Assembly (NCBI GenBank): GCA_024741835.1
Contig: JAENRP010000027.1
Span: 124,001 to 188,000, forward strand
Source of the DNA: Diplocarpon mali
Taxonomy: Eukaryota; Ascomycota; Leotiomycetes; Helotiales; Drepanopezizaceae
DNA length: 64,000 nucleotides
Direction: 5' to 3'
Part shown: in pieces, positions 13,647 to 25,182 of the stretch
Layout: every line of letters starts with the position of its first letter
Position numbering within the stretch: the stretch's first letter is position 1
The notes under the pieces: generated by a model
What the model was told of the DNA's origin: nothing
Seen by the model: only the letters and a program-made list of their open reading frames with translations
Database searches by the model: none
Made by a program: the position numbers and the translations under genes

Positions 13647-13809
13647 TGTCGTGCTGTAATCAGAGGTTGATTCTTAGTGGTGGCAGAAGCTTGTAAAATT
13701 CGAATCTAGCTATATATCTGAGCTCCTTTTATAGGAGTGCCCCGAGGCCACTTCAGGGGCTTATTACATAAGCCAGTCCTCGGAGGCTGAGGCTCCTCAT
13801 AGCGTAACA
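13647..13809 (+). mobile_element. Solo LTR, family B, copy 1 (163 bp)
   Basis: The element starts with TGTCG and ends with GTAACA, satisfying the TG...CA rule of retrotransposon LTRs. It is flanked by an identical 5-bp direct repeat, ACAGT, at 13642-13646 and 13810-13814, the usual target-site duplication of retrotransposon integration. The last 50 bp, beginning at a TTATTACATAAGCC motif, are about 80% alike to a remnant ending at 18778. There is no internal coding sequence, so it is a solo LTR left by recombination. Orientation is taken from similarity of its 3' end to the other copies. Confidence 0.75.
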
Positions 13810-14943
13810 ACAGTTTAATGTACTTGCATTTGGTACTTCGTATTTATCTGGCCCGAAGAAAAAATAGGAGAAAGTCAGTAGCTTTTCCAGCGGAACAGGG
13901 CCGTCCAGCGATATCAAAACGAGATCGAAAACAACATCCTGGTCCGCGGAAGCGGGACGTTCAAGTGGCAGCTAGGCGAATCACCAAACTCATCACCCCT
14001 TCACGTGTACCTTACATACCTAGCACAGTACTACGTCCACCATTTATCTCCCTGCTCCGAGTAAATGCTGTAGGTTTGTTGCCTTGGGAGACAGAGAGAG
14101 AGAGAAACAACAGCGAATATCATCACACCACCAGGGAGGAGAAGTATCATTTCAGAAACGTAAAATCAAACGCCAAAATCCAGAAATCTAGAAAATCCAT
14201 CAGCCCTACCTTCCCCGACTCGATTTACACTCTATCCATCTCTCCCTTGCTTTTCCAAGACAAATTAAACTAAAATTTGCTTCAAGGTAGGATAACTGCC
14301 CCACCAATCCGTCAATACACAAATTTCACAGCATCAGCGTTGACGTCGTTACCAAAAATCAAAGATCGAGGTTCAAAAAGACGTCCAGTTCGGCTTACTT
14401 CGCTCTCCATTGGAGAATTCTAATCTGAGTACTTCGCGATTCTGAAGTCTTAGCAGGCCTCCGCCTTTGGTGCGATCTACCGCCTTCCGGAGAGAAGAAA
14501 CCCTCTTGTGTGGCGTGTACGGTACGACAGTAGGCAATGTGAAGATCTTCCAGCGACCAGTCACGAGGGGGGTGGAAGGCCTTTCTCTAAGTTATGGGAT
14601 TGGGGTATGATGGGGGTTGTACTCGGTCTTCCGTTGGTACAGGTAGGCTCTTGATGTTTTGGCAGCCAGTCGTAATTCTCGCATGTCTTGCTCTTGGTGT
14701 TTTGGATTATAGGGGAGAAATTCGACCAGAGTTAGACGGTACGGTCTTTATCTCTATGCTGAAAAGTCGACACTGAGCGATTTCGCATGCGATTTCAGAC
14801 GAGACAACGGACTTGGGATTGGAAGTCCTGCGCATGCCCGGCATCCTGCCTGCTGGGGATTTTTGCCAACAATAATCTCTATCCTGCTCCCCCAACTCCA
14901 ATTTCGCCATATCCATAAAGCCGCGATCCAACTGGTACCGTCC
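13810..14943. other. 3' flank of MSO1 and LTR-adjacent DNA
   Basis: Nothing is recognised. An open frame at 13818-14273 (+) starts almost at the LTR end and has a basic, unstructured composition typical of chance frames. The segment next to 14943 is the 3' flank of the minus-strand MSO1 gene. Confidence 0.45.
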
Positions 14944-15756
14944 TCATCGATAGCCTCTTGGTCCACCAGGAAGCCCAGGACCCCTTCTGCCGCCCCCGGG
15001 GCCGCTCGGGAGTCCCTGCCGCCCACCAGCATCATATCCTCCCGTTCCAGCACTATACCCGCCAGCGTCGTATCCTCTCGATCCAGCATTGTAACCACCA
15101 TCATCAAACGATCCCCCGCCACTGCTCGACCACGGTGAGTTCGCCGACGTAGGCCCCTGCTGCGAACTGGCACTCGACTCATACGAATGCGCCCTCTGCG
15201 CCTGCGGCGCGAAGCCTTTTCCCAGCCGCCCAGCCAGCCTCTCCTGCTTCGTCAGCCCCGGGCCAGCCTGAGCCTCGCTCCGCCCAAACCCTGTGCTCTG
15301 ATAGCTGCCTTCCATCTTGCTGGGGATGGGCCGGGCCTCCACCGCCGGCCTCTGCTGGCTCACGCTCGTGAATGGGTTCCTACCCGCGCCGGCCTGCCCG
15401 CGGCCCTGGCGTAAACTCGACGGCTGCGCCTGTACCTGCTGCGCAGGCTGCTTATCCCAGAGACTCCCGAACCCGGAGCTGGAGCCGCCGCTCTGGCTTT
15501 GTAAACCGCCGTAGCGCGAGCCGACGTTGGACTGCGCGTAGACTGGCTGGACAACGACCGGAGGAGGGGCCTTTGGGTCTGGGGGCAGCCAGGCAGGAAA
15601 TGAACGCCCTTTCTCCGTGTAGTAGGCTCGTAGGACGCGGCAGATGTGGGTGTCGTCTTCGGTGTCGCCGTCGTTCTCGCTGGGGAGCAGGTTCTGCCGG
15701 ATAGAGGCCACTCGTGAAGTTGTCGTGGTGAGGAGGGAGGAGAAGTAGGAGGCCAT
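14944..15756 (-). CDS. MSO1: Mso1-type Sec1-binding protein (exocytosis regulator)
   Basis: Single-exon gene of 270 residues. The N-terminus has an amphipathic stretch (about residues 1-25), then the conserved Mso1 Sec1-binding core around residues 30-65, including DDTHICRVLRAYYTEKGR and AWLPPDPKAPPP. Known Mso1 binds the SM protein Sec1 and membranes at exocytic sites and assists SNARE-mediated fusion. The remainder is unstructured and rich in Ser, Gln and Gly. The last 60 residues hold Tyr-Asp-Ala-Gly-Gly-like repeats and end in a Gly/Pro/Arg tail (PGGPRGYR). The start at 15756 fits the family N-terminus. The longer tail is a filamentous-fungus feature by inference. Confidence 0.87.
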   Translation of the reverse strand: MASYFSSLLTTTTSRVASIRQNLLPSENDGDTEDDTHICRVLRAYYTEKGRSFPAWLPPDPKAPPPVVVQPVYAQSNVGSRYGGLQSQSGGSSSGFGSLWDKQPAQQVQAQPSSLRQGRGQAGAGRNPFTSVSQQRPAVEARPIPSKMEGSYQSTGFGRSEAQAGPGLTKQERLAGRLGKGFAPQAQRAHSYESSASSQQGPTSANSPWSSSGGGSFDDGGYNAGSRGYDAGGYSAGTGGYDAGGRQGLPSGPGGGRRGPGLPGGPRGYR

Positions 15757-16871
15757 GATGGGCGCAGTCTGCCGCCTGGGCGGCGATTGCTTAAGCTGTA
15801 GACACCCGAGGACTTAAATTTTCGTCGTCGGTCGCGGTCTGGAGAGGTTTCTGCCGGTATGATAGAGCTGGCGACGGTGGGTATATTAGCCAGGTACTCG
15901 AATTGTGAGATGTATTCTGAAAGATGAGGGAAAGCGCTTCTTGTTTCATGATCGTTGCGGAAATGACCCCGCTACGAGCTCGGATAAGTCTTGGCCAGCC
16001 TCGGCATCTTTACAAGATGGAGACTTTAAAATCATCATCTACTGACGGTTTTCAAAGGTCAAAAGGGTATATGTGAATAATAAAGTGCAATTTAAATGGC
16101 AGGCTCGCATGTAATTACACACGACATCACTATCGTTCGATCTTTATTAATAATATTTAATCCTAGTACTTTTCAGAACATTCAACATTGCCAGTCGCAA
16201 GATTCACAAGTCCTGGCATCCTCTTCCATATTTTTCCCAACGTAACCTTCATCCGTCAAGCATAAATATGTATTGCCTCCTGCGTACCTTTAACGCGATG
16301 TCTACCTCAATTTCTCTTGCTGATATCGCAGTGTCCGCAGTTCTTCATTTCAGTGGCATTCTCTACAGGAGAGAATCTCATACATTCCTAAAGATCCAGA
16401 GCAGCGGAAACTGGAAACGGGTTGGAGGCTTGGAAAGGTCGTGCGGGCTGGATATTGGAGGAATAGGTGCCATCTCCATACTCGGCGAAGGATAAATATG
16501 GTGGTAGGTGGCAGCCTGGTTGAGAAGAGCGGGCTGCAGACAGGCTGCCATTGTTGGCTAGTGCTATTTCTTGGAGGGGATGAAGATGGGATGCGATGGT
16601 CTCGAAGCAGTGCCAGCTTTCCGAGCCATCATCGAGTTATTGTTATCTCAATGGTGGAGACAACAATATAAGACGTGTCACTGCGTCACAGCAGCAAGGC
16701 TCTCCAGATACTGCCGAAAAATCGCTTGCAGGTAAAGATAGTAGCAGGCGTTATCAGTCTCTGGCAGTACAGCCCATTTTCTCGAACATATCCACCCGTT
16801 TTCGTCTGGCCGAACTCCATACTCAGAGACTATAGCCTCAACGCCACGCGGCAAGTATCTCCTGGTCAAAC
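15757..16871. other. Intergenic region between MSO1 and MAK16
   Basis: It contains the MSO1 promoter side (15757 upward) and the 3' flank of MAK16. The segment 15950-16250 is AT-rich. Small frames at 16268-16875 have no recognisable content. Confidence 0.45.
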
Positions 16872-17890
16872 TTAAGCCAATGCCAGCTCTCTCTGCGGAC
16901 CCTCGAGCTCCTCCTCGATTTCGATCTCTCTCCTGGCGAACTTCTTTGGCGTGGACTTGGCTCTTGGGTCCACACCTCTCTTCCGCTTGCCCGGAGTCTT
17001 GAGTTTCTTAGCCTTGTCGTCCTCGCTGCTCTCGCTCTCGCTATCTTCCTCGCCCGTCTCAGCCTCGTCCTGACTTCCCAGCCAATCCTCGAGATCTTCC
17101 AAGTCCTCCTCGTCTTCACCAAGATCACTGACGTACTCGACCTCCCCAATACCCTCCTCATCCTCGTACTCCTCGTTCTCGAATTCCTCTTCCTCAATGC
17201 CCTCGTCCATATCCTCGTCTCTAGTGCCCTCTCCGCCTCTTTCGAGGCCCTTCAACACTTTCTTCCAGATGGACTCACTGACGTTCAGAGGCTGGTCGCC
17301 ATATGCACCACTCCTCAACCGCTCAATCAGCTCTCTCTCAATCGCCCTCTCAACCTTTGCTGCAGCCTCTGCCTTCCTCTCTCTCGTCTCCTCGCGCCTG
17401 CGCACCTTCGGCGCCATCTTTGGCACGAGCTTCTCGCCCAAGCGCTCATCCTCTCTCGCCAGTCTCCTCATCCGGATGCCGACCTGCGTCAGACGTGTGA
17501 GGCGCTGCTTGCACTTGTGGATCAGGAATTTGGGCCAGTAGATAAGCCGTTCGTCGACCTGGTCGAGGGCTTTGTTGTAATTCTGCGACAGCTTGATGCG
17601 CTCCCAGAGTTTGCTAGGCATGTGAGCCCGTTCGATCGTCTTCATGTAGAGGTAGAGAGTTCCGGATTCGGGGTTCGCACGGATAGTGGCATAACGGGAG
17701 TTGGCCAGGGGGCAAGATTGGCGGTTGCAGAGGCCGGTCACGTTGTATTCATTGCGACAGAAGTTTTTCTCTTTCGTGGTCCTGGGAATGTCAGATCTGG
17801 AGCTGAGAGCGAGGGGTTGAGGTCATACTTGAGCTTAAACGAGCAGAACTGCTGGTTTATCACCTGCCAGACGATCTCGTCTGAAGACAT
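16872..17890 (-). CDS. MAK16: Mak16-like 60S ribosome biogenesis protein
   Basis: Two exons (17890-17829 and 17781-16872) split by a 47-nt intron (GTATGA donor, CTGAC branch, CAG acceptor) give 323 residues. The N-terminus [21 protein letters not shown], joined to a lysine- and cysteine-bearing segment and then [20 protein letters not shown], is diagnostic for MAK16. The spaced cysteines there are the conserved metal-ligand type. The basic helical middle includes [19 protein letters not shown]. The C-terminus is a long acidic Glu/Asp run and then basic nuclear-localisation clusters (KTPGKRKRG). Mak16 is an early nucleolar factor of pre-60S particles. Length and domain order are normal. The early, very short first intron is supported by restoration of the [14 protein letters not shown] core. 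Confidence 0.95.
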
Positions 17891-19721
17891 GGTAGGAGTA
17901 TGAGCTGTAGTTTTACTCTCGCTATTTGTTTGGATGTCCAGCACAAGGGTTGTTGTAAGGCGGGTCGCGCACAGAGAAGTGACTATGAGGAACTTTTTTC
18001 TCGGGATCGGCAGAATGGAGGCGGTGAAAATGTCACATGATATGTCAATAATTTTCCGCCCGATCTCATTATGAATGTCACCTGGGCCGCGATACTTGAT
18101 CGGCGTTACCACTGGCTTGTCTCCATGTTTGCGATGCAACTATTGCTGGTGTCACTATGGCTTCTTGGTCAGATGAAAATGTTTTTCTTGAGGCTCAACC
18201 CAACTGGGGTCATGATTCTGTGACCCAGGTTCCTTTGGGTAACAGTAGGAGTTACTAGTTAAAGACTGCTTTTGAATACAATTTAACATTAAATGTTTGG
18301 CAAATGAATGTTGCGGCATGGGAGGGGTAAACTTATGGCTGTAAAACGAATAGATCTGGTAAGAAGTTTGATATCGAGTGACTAGTCTTATAAAACAGAC
18401 ATTCGCTCATCTAGATAAAAACATTAGTGCTACGGATCTGCTGTCTTACTTGAGGCTTTATAAGGTTTAGCTACCTAGGATCCATTCCAGCCTCTTATTT
18501 ATGACATGATACAATTAGTAACAGTCTCAGACCCTATACTGTCGAGTTCTTAACCCTGTGATAACCACTTCACGGAATTCCGCTGCTTATTCTCTGCTAT
18601 AGCCCTCTCGAAATCATTCAGAAGATGGGTATCCTGCGGCATACAAAGGCATGAAATTCCTGCAAAGCTTACTGAAACCGACTCTGTGACTATGTCAAGG
18701 TGAAGATATCTTCAACGAGGGGTAGGGGCTGATTACACAAGCCGGTCCTCAGAGCTTCAGGCTCCTCGCTGCGCAACACTTGCTTATTGAGTGGCGGCTA
18801 GATTGGATTTCCAAACTTCCACCTTACTGTATTTCCAGATTATTGAGTATGGCTTGACGTGTCGCTTACGCAGATCATAGTCTGTCGACGTCCCATTTTC
18901 AGCCTTAGGGAAACACTAAGCACTCTCGAGGGTCTCAACTGTGTACTAAGTACCATCCGATTGAAAGACTGGTCAGAAATGCATTGCTAGATATCTCGAG
19001 CACGAATAATGCATTTCTTATAGGTGTGACATCATATGCTGAAAATGCCGCTGCGCCTCTATGCCTTCCTACACGCCTTCGCGACATCAAGGACATCTTT
19101 GGAAAAGGTACAAGATTCCAAAGATCTATCATGCTTACTGTTTCTTCTGCGGACCTTATCCTTTTCGTAGCAGTCGTCGACGTATGCAAATCTTTTCTTT
19201 GCTATTGTTGCTGCAGCGATGTTGATAAAAAAGATGCACTATACCATGCTGCAATATGTTTCAGTTTCTGCGGCAATCGATTTATAGGGAAGTGCAGTAT
19301 GGCAGCAAAGTGGAGGCAGAACCTTAACATGATGAAATCATGTTAATCCTAATCCAGAATCCACCAAGGGAAATGAATATATGCATACAAAGCCAGTGTC
19401 ATGATAGTAAGATCGAAATGATTGGGTACGATTTCCTCTGCCCTAAGATGACTTCATACTGACCCAGGATGCCTCTCATAAAGGACGGCTGGAAGGCCGA
19501 ATGCATTTCCACGCTGGCCGAAGTAGCTGCCGCAGAATATGACTGATACCTCTTGTAGTGCAAAAGACAAATATCAATATATATGAGCCCAACATTCGCG
19601 AGATATGATCGATGCATAGAACCATCTTAGCTTCTAGCAAGCGAGCCGAAAATAACCTGACTCTCCAGTTTTCAACCTCGATCGCATCTCAGGATTTATC
19701 ACAAAACATCAAACCGTCGGA
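17891..19721. other. AT-rich intergenic region between MAK16 and ELP5
   Basis: This is the divergent interval between MAK16 (-) and ELP5 (+). The 5' flank of MAK16 is at 17891-18150. From 18.2 to 18.9 kb the DNA is AT-rich and closed in all frames and holds the LTR remnant ending at 18778. Frames at 18984-19346 have no recognisable content. Confidence 0.5.
18716..18778 (+). mobile_element. LTR family B remnant, copy 2 (3' end)
   Basis: The segment from GGGGCTGATTACACAAGCC to the terminal GCGCAACA matches the last 50-60 bp of the solo LTR at 13647-13809 at most positions, including CCTCRGAG and AGGCTCCTC. The 5' end could not be found and no matching target duplication is evident, so it is a truncated or diverged copy. 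Confidence 0.5.
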
Positions 19722-21053
19722 ATGGCACCCTCACCTCTACAGCATAGAAGAACGCATAATACGCTCCTCTTCCAGAAGTTGTTGAACCTCAGAGACAGCG
19801 CAAGCCCCTTCACCTTGGTCCTGGATAGTTTGGAGCAGAGTGGAGGACCGGTTGTGCGCGAGTTTGCAAGTAGAGCCAAGGTACGTTAACGTCTTTATTA
19901 TTCTCCCTTCTTGTGCGCCCTTCTATGCAGTAATTTCGAAAAAGACCGACGTGCGGGCTATCTTTTGTATCCTTCCAGATGCACCACAGAAGTCAAGACA
20001 ATTCCCAAATTCGTACAAGTCACGTGATACAGAATACATGGTTAGATTTTCAAGTGCTAGCACTGATGCGCGTCTAGATATCCAAGAGTAAAATCATCTT
20101 CATCTCCTTTGCAACTCTCTGTAAGAAAGTTCCGTTCGAACCCGATGTATTCATCAGTACTCGCGGCAAAGCATTAGCCAGCCTCAGGACGGAAATAATA
20201 TCTCATCTCCCACTACCACTAACAGCTGCTCCGAATCCATCATCTCATCCAACTAGTAAGACTCATCATAATCCAATGCAAAGTGCTTCAGCGAATAATT
20301 GTGTCAGGATATCTCCTCATAATCGATACCCTGCACCCGCTCTCAGCCAGCCACGCAGACCACCTTTCTCCCTTCCTCTCCTCTCTCCTTGTCTCCCCGC
20401 AAATCTCCATGCTCGCAACATATCATACTGATATCCCACTCTCAATCTCATCATCGCCATACTCTCCCACACCACTGACCACACTTCTCTACCTGGCAAC
20501 CGCAATCCTCACTGTCTACTCCCTGCCACAAGTCCTAGCTCGCAAACGCGCACGGGACAAAAGTCTTCAGGAGCCAACTTTTGGTATCCAAGAGGGTAGA
20601 GAGGGTGTCATAGTCGGCTTGCGAAGAAGTGGAAAGGATGAAGAGCGAGGCGTGGTGGTAAACATGGAGATTCGACGACGCTCTGGACGCGGCGTGACCG
20701 AGAACTTCATTCTCCTGCCACCAAAATCCGCCATTCCCATCCCCCAATCCACAGCCAAATCCAGTAAAGTCTCGGCTCTAAGCGATTTCGTCCTCCTTGA
20801 CGACCACCCTCTCTACAAATCCACCCCCTCCGACGAGGCTAGTACTATCAGTGAAGAGACAGGCGACATGGAGACGACGTTTAATCTCGGACTGACAGAA
20901 AAGCAGAAGAGGGACAGAGAAAATGTGGTGCTGCCGTATTTTGACGCGCAGAAGGAAGGCGGTGCTGCAGGGCCCGGGGAGGGAGGTAGGATTTTGTATG
21001 ATATGGGGGCGGAGGACAGGGAGGACTTTGATGACGAGGAAGATGAGATTTAG
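19722..21053 (+). CDS. ELP5: Elongator complex subunit 5 (Elp5/Iki1-like)
   Basis: Three exons: 19722-19880, 20078-20255 and 20308-21053, about 360 residues. Intron 1 (197 nt) has a GTACGT donor, CTGAT branch and TAG acceptor; intron 2 (52 nt) has GTAAGA and CAG. Joined sequence reads LLNLRDSASPFTLVLDSLEQ, then REFASRAKISKSKIIFISF and RYLLIIDTLHPLSA, the RecA-like core of Elp5. The C-terminus has the conserved VVLPYFDAQKEGG and RILYDMGAEDREDFDDEEDEI block. Elp5 works with Elp4 and Elp6 in the hexameric ring of Elongator, which modifies tRNA wobble uridines. The upstream acceptor at 20077 is chosen over a later AG because it restores ISKSK. Confidence 0.92.
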
Positions 21054-23793
21054 GTTGCGCTTCTAGAAAATACAGTTCCTGGGCCGATGATGCTGTTGAG
21101 CGGTTGGGAGCACGGAGAAGGGGAGATGATTTGGCAATTTAGGAGTTGGCAGCAGGGAGGAATACGAAAATGACCAGAGCAGCCTATTTCAACTTCACGA
21201 AACTCCACAAAACATCCCACATAACAGAAAACACGCATAATCTCTCGCAACTTATCAACTGTTCTCGGGCTTGGGAACAACCCAGCAATATTCTAGCACC
21301 CAACCACCGGCGATCAAGGGCCGCGGGCTGAGTTCCGGGCTTAAGAGTCTTCGATTCCAGGCCGCATATCTCCAACCAGAATATATCGCGCAAGCAGTAC
21401 CATGGCAGCTAGTAAGGGCGAGGAAAATTAGTGGGAGGGTTCAGACTTGAACAAACATCTTCTGGGTGCCGGAAGCTCATACAAAGTCGGATATTCGTTG
21501 TGTGTAGGGCGTTTTCATCTTTGAGACTTGAGGAATGAGAAAATTTTGGCCCGTGTATTTTGAACCATGCTTTAATGTTTTTGCCTCTACTTTCTTGTTT
21601 TTCTTTCAATTAGTGGAAGATTGTATAATTTCGTCACTTATAATTATGTCCTGTTCTGATTTACGCGACGCTTCCTCGCAGACAGAGACCTTGCCATCTA
21701 GGTGTCCCGGACCAACGGTCCTTCTTGCTCAAGACCTCCTTCCTGATATTCCAAGGTCAAACTTCGAAAGATTATAATCATAAGTGCCTTGCCTCCTTGA
21801 GCCTCAAGAAAGTGCGCTTGAGACACGGAATCAAAACACGGCTAAAGTACATTAGCCGGGCGCCTTGTTCTAGAGCTCCCTTGCCAAACCTCGTTTTTAT
21901 TCCCGGCAAAAGGGTGCATTCATATATAGCTGCGCAAGCCTTCTTGGGCGTGTGGCAGTCCTTGGCAAAGCTTGAGTTACTTTCACATCTCCACTACCTC
22001 GAACAAAAAACCTATACCAGCGAGAGTGTTCTGGGAGAAAAACTCGGAGAGGCATAAATGCAATCGTGACGAGGGATGAGAAAACAAAAGCGTATCCAAC
22101 GGGGTATATCTCGTTTCTGAGAGCTCAAATTCTCGACGTGCTGCATCACATTGACGGTTTTCCTGGGATTAGCAAGATACATATGAATATAAGAGGGCGA
22201 TACTCACACCATAATAGGCAAAGACTGGGTAACGATCCCTCTAATTGTCGAAGCAATACCTGCCTCGTAAACTCTCCCCTTTTTGGCCTCCTTTTCGGCT
22301 GTACCTCCTCCCGGCGCGTGCCCTACCTCTGGCCTGCTACTACTTTCGCTTTCCATGGCTCTGCAAACAGCTTCATACTCTCTAACTAGAAATCATGGGC
22401 CGCGCACTTCAAGGCGCCTCCACAGCAGCTGTCTGGGGTCAGCGGCCTCGCGATCGTCTATGATACCGTGGGGAGCAGCGAAACAGCGAAAAAGGGGGTA
22501 CATTGGGTGGGCGATTTTGGGCATAAATATTGAGACTCTATTTGGGGCCACTGCTTGNCATAAAGTCGGTGGCAACTATGTGATCTTTAGAATGGGGTTT
22601 TGGACTAGTGAGCATAGAAGCTTTGTTTAGACTGGTGATGATTGAGAGGAGTGTTAAGGGCGAGGGTTTGTTAAATTCGGAGATGGTAAAGAGCCTGTGT
22701 TGAGTGTTTCCAGCTAGTGCGAGCTCTGATGATCTGGGTGGCGCCGAGAAGGGGAAAAGTGCTGGTTGCAAGCTAAAGAGACTTTTAAGGCATTAAAGGG
22801 GCAGACCTTTTGAGATGTGGTTAGGGACTCTCGCCAGGCTTCTTAGCTGTCAGGCTTTAAGCGTATGCAGTCTTTCTTTCAATCGCTGTATTCGAAAGCG
22901 TAATGGTATCTGGGCGACTCAATGTTTGTTATTCTAGCCCCTAAACCAAGAGAACTTACAATCTTGGGCAATAGGGAAAGATGCCTCAGAGCATGAGGCA
23001 GGCGAGTCAGTGTACCTGGTCGGGTTCTAACTGAGGTACGAAGCCCGAAAGTGACCATTATTTCGTGTAGCTTCATTTGAATAAGTTGGGGAATCACATA
23101 AGCGCACACGAATTTGGGACTCAAAACGAGTTTTGTCTTCACTATGATACATACCGCTAAGTGTAATATTTTTAATGTGGCGAGAATAATAGGAAATATC
23201 CTATGGGAAAAAACTGGAGGTTCAACCCTCCCTCCCTCCTCTCCCCTCCCCCTCGGGCTAATTTTGTATGTTTACATTATGGTAAGCGAGACAGGAGGGG
23301 GCAATCTCTCTACCATTGTGAGAATGGCAGCCAGGAAATTGACACAGAAGACCATACTGGAGTTAATGACTTGACACATGATTCCTGGTGACTTCAACCA
23401 GGAATACCGCAGTTCCACGATGCCTTGCTGTCTTATCTTACTTCTGGGTATTACTCCGCGGTTGAGATCCATTGTTCCCACCAGCTGTGGCCTCCATCCT
23501 TCCCAAGTCGCTACACTGATGCAGATCAAGTTTCTCTGGCTCCGTAAGGAGTATATGCCGACATGGTCACGACCTACCGGTAAATGATTAAAAATGTAGG
23601 AGACGAGAAGATTCCTGCGCCAAGAGGTAATGTTGAGCCTAAGCTTTACACGTGACTAATATAAAGACCGACCCTTGCTAAGCCAAAGTCCAGCCTTATC
23701 CAACTCAAGATTTCCAGACTAGAGCCTCCGCTTCCCATCAATTTCTCTTCGACCCAGCTCAGTCTCGAAACTCACCAACAGCTCACAAATAAA
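21054..23793. other. Intergenic region without a recognisable gene
   Basis: Moderately AT-rich DNA between two same-strand genes. Frames at 21535-22057 and 22066-22630 show no domain or splice-linked continuation. A single undetermined base lies at 22558. The last 150 bp before 23794 are the SNRNP27 promoter/5' leader, with pyrimidine-rich DNA. Confidence 0.45.
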
Positions 23794-24756
23794 ATGACAG
23801 AACCACCATACAAACGCGCTCGTCGCCCTGACAGCGCGCAGATGTGGGAAGAATCCGAACGACGCGCACCACCACGCGGGCCGCGAGGGGAAGAGCGCCA
23901 GCATGGCAGCGACAGACGCGGAGAGCGAGCCCGTGACGGCAGGTATCGTAGCCGCTCGCCGCGCGGTAGAGACGGGTATGAGAGAGGTGGTAGGAGGGAC
24001 TACAGAGACAGAGAAAGAGAGAGGGAGAGAGGTATGTACCCGAACGAGGCTACGGCTCTGGTATTCAGATACAAGCCTAACACGATCTCTCAAGATGGTG
24101 GAAGGGATGGCCGCGAGAGAGGAGGTGATCGAGTGAGGGATAGGGAGAGAGAGTACAGAGAAAGAGGTACGTGTGCTGAGGATATGCTCCTTTGTTTTCG
24201 AGACAGACCTGACAGCGCTTCGCTAGACGGTGGTAGGGATACGAGGGAGCGACCGCGAGAGATATCAAGAGACAGGGATAGAACTAGAGATAATGGGAGG
24301 AGAGTTGCGAGGAGCGGGAGCGCGAGACCAGAGCGAGAGCGTGGAACGAGGGATACTGAAGTCGACAAGGATCCAAACCACCAGCACCATGATGAAGAAT
24401 CACGGGGCAAGTCCAGGATGGAGACACCGCCTGATGCTACCAAGGTAGCTGCAGTTGCGAATGACCAAGACCGCGAACGAATGGATGTTGATGCAGAGGT
24501 ACAGCCAGCGAGGAAGGGGAAGAAGGGCAAGAAAACCGCGAAGCAGATTGAGGACGACAACGATCTGGTAGTGGAGGACGACGAGATGGCCGCTATGCAG
24601 GCTATGATGGGCTTTGGAGGCTTCGGCACGACGCATCAGCAGAAGGTCGCTGGGAATGATATCTATGCAGTCCGGAAGGAGAAGAAGACTGAGTATAGGC
24701 AGTACATGAATCGGGTCGGTGGATTCAACAGGCCTCTGAGTCCGAGCAGAGACTAG
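23794..24756 (+). CDS. SNRNP27-type U4/U6.U5 tri-snRNP protein (SR-rich)
   Basis: Three exons (23794-24031, 24095-24166, 24227-24756), about 279 residues. Both introns (63 and 60 nt) are multiples of three without stops, but have full signals: GTATGT/GCCTAAC/AAG and GTACGT/CCTGAC/TAG. The N-terminal 150 residues are Arg/Glu/Asp/Ser-rich, like SR/RD splicing factors. The C-terminus is the conserved SNRNP27 domain: MAAMQAMMGFGGFGTTHQQK, then NDIYAVRKEKKTEYRQYMN and RVGGFNRPLSP. The human 27K protein belongs to the tri-snRNP, so a spliceosomal nuclear role is expected. Intron 1 plus exon 2 resembles intron 2 plus the start of exon 3, suggesting local tandem duplication (see findings). Confidence 0.9.
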   Translation: MTEPPYKRARRPDSAQMWEESERRAPPRGPRGEERQHGSDRRGERARDGRYRSRSPRGRDGYERGGRRDYRDRERERERGMYPNEATALVFRYKPNTISQDGGRDGRERGGDRVRDREREYRERGTCAEDMLLCFRDRPDSASLDGGRDTRERPREISRDRDRTRDNGRRVARSGSARPERERGTRDTEVDKDPNHQHHDEESRGKSRMETPPDATKVAAVANDQDRERMDVDAEVQPARKGKKGKKTAKQIEDDNDLVVEDDEMAAMQAMMGFGGFGTTHQQKVAGNDIYAVRKEKKTEYRQYMNRVGGFNRPLSPSRD

Positions 24757-25182
24757 ATTTGGGTATGGGCTGTAAAGAAGTTATGCGACATCTTCTTGGG
24801 CAGGTTGGTTCTGTACTTGGAGTGATGGGAGGGTAGGGTCGACAAGGCTCCACACCTCAGATTCATTCGAAAAGTATCTCCAGACAAGCCAGATCATATA
24901 TGTTCATGGACCGAATAAGAGTTCTCTCAATGATAGCAATTGATGAAGACTACTCTGTCTTATCCCATCCTTGGTTTTCCATACCCAAGATAGTAGGTAA
25001 TGGGTCATCGGCGGCAAAATTGCAGCCTTCCCTGCAGCCTTGCCCTCAGGCTGAACCCACTCGCCTAAGCCGCAACGGTGTTCAGTTCGTAAACAACAGC
25101 CTTCTCCCCGTCACCATTCTTTGGGCCTCAACTCTTCCCCAACGCAAGCTGTTGCCCCTCAGTTGCCCTAGCTGAAACCAGC
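24757..25182. other. Short intergenic region, SNRNP27 to GLS1
   Basis: It holds the 3' flank of SNRNP27 and the promoter/leader of the downstream glucosidase I gene, which becomes pyrimidine-rich from about 25090. No further gene is seen. Confidence 0.5.

Noticed and set aside
13818..14273. 151-codon frame starting beside the solo LTR
   Set aside because: Basic low-complexity composition without any reverse transcriptase, gag or other retroelement motif.
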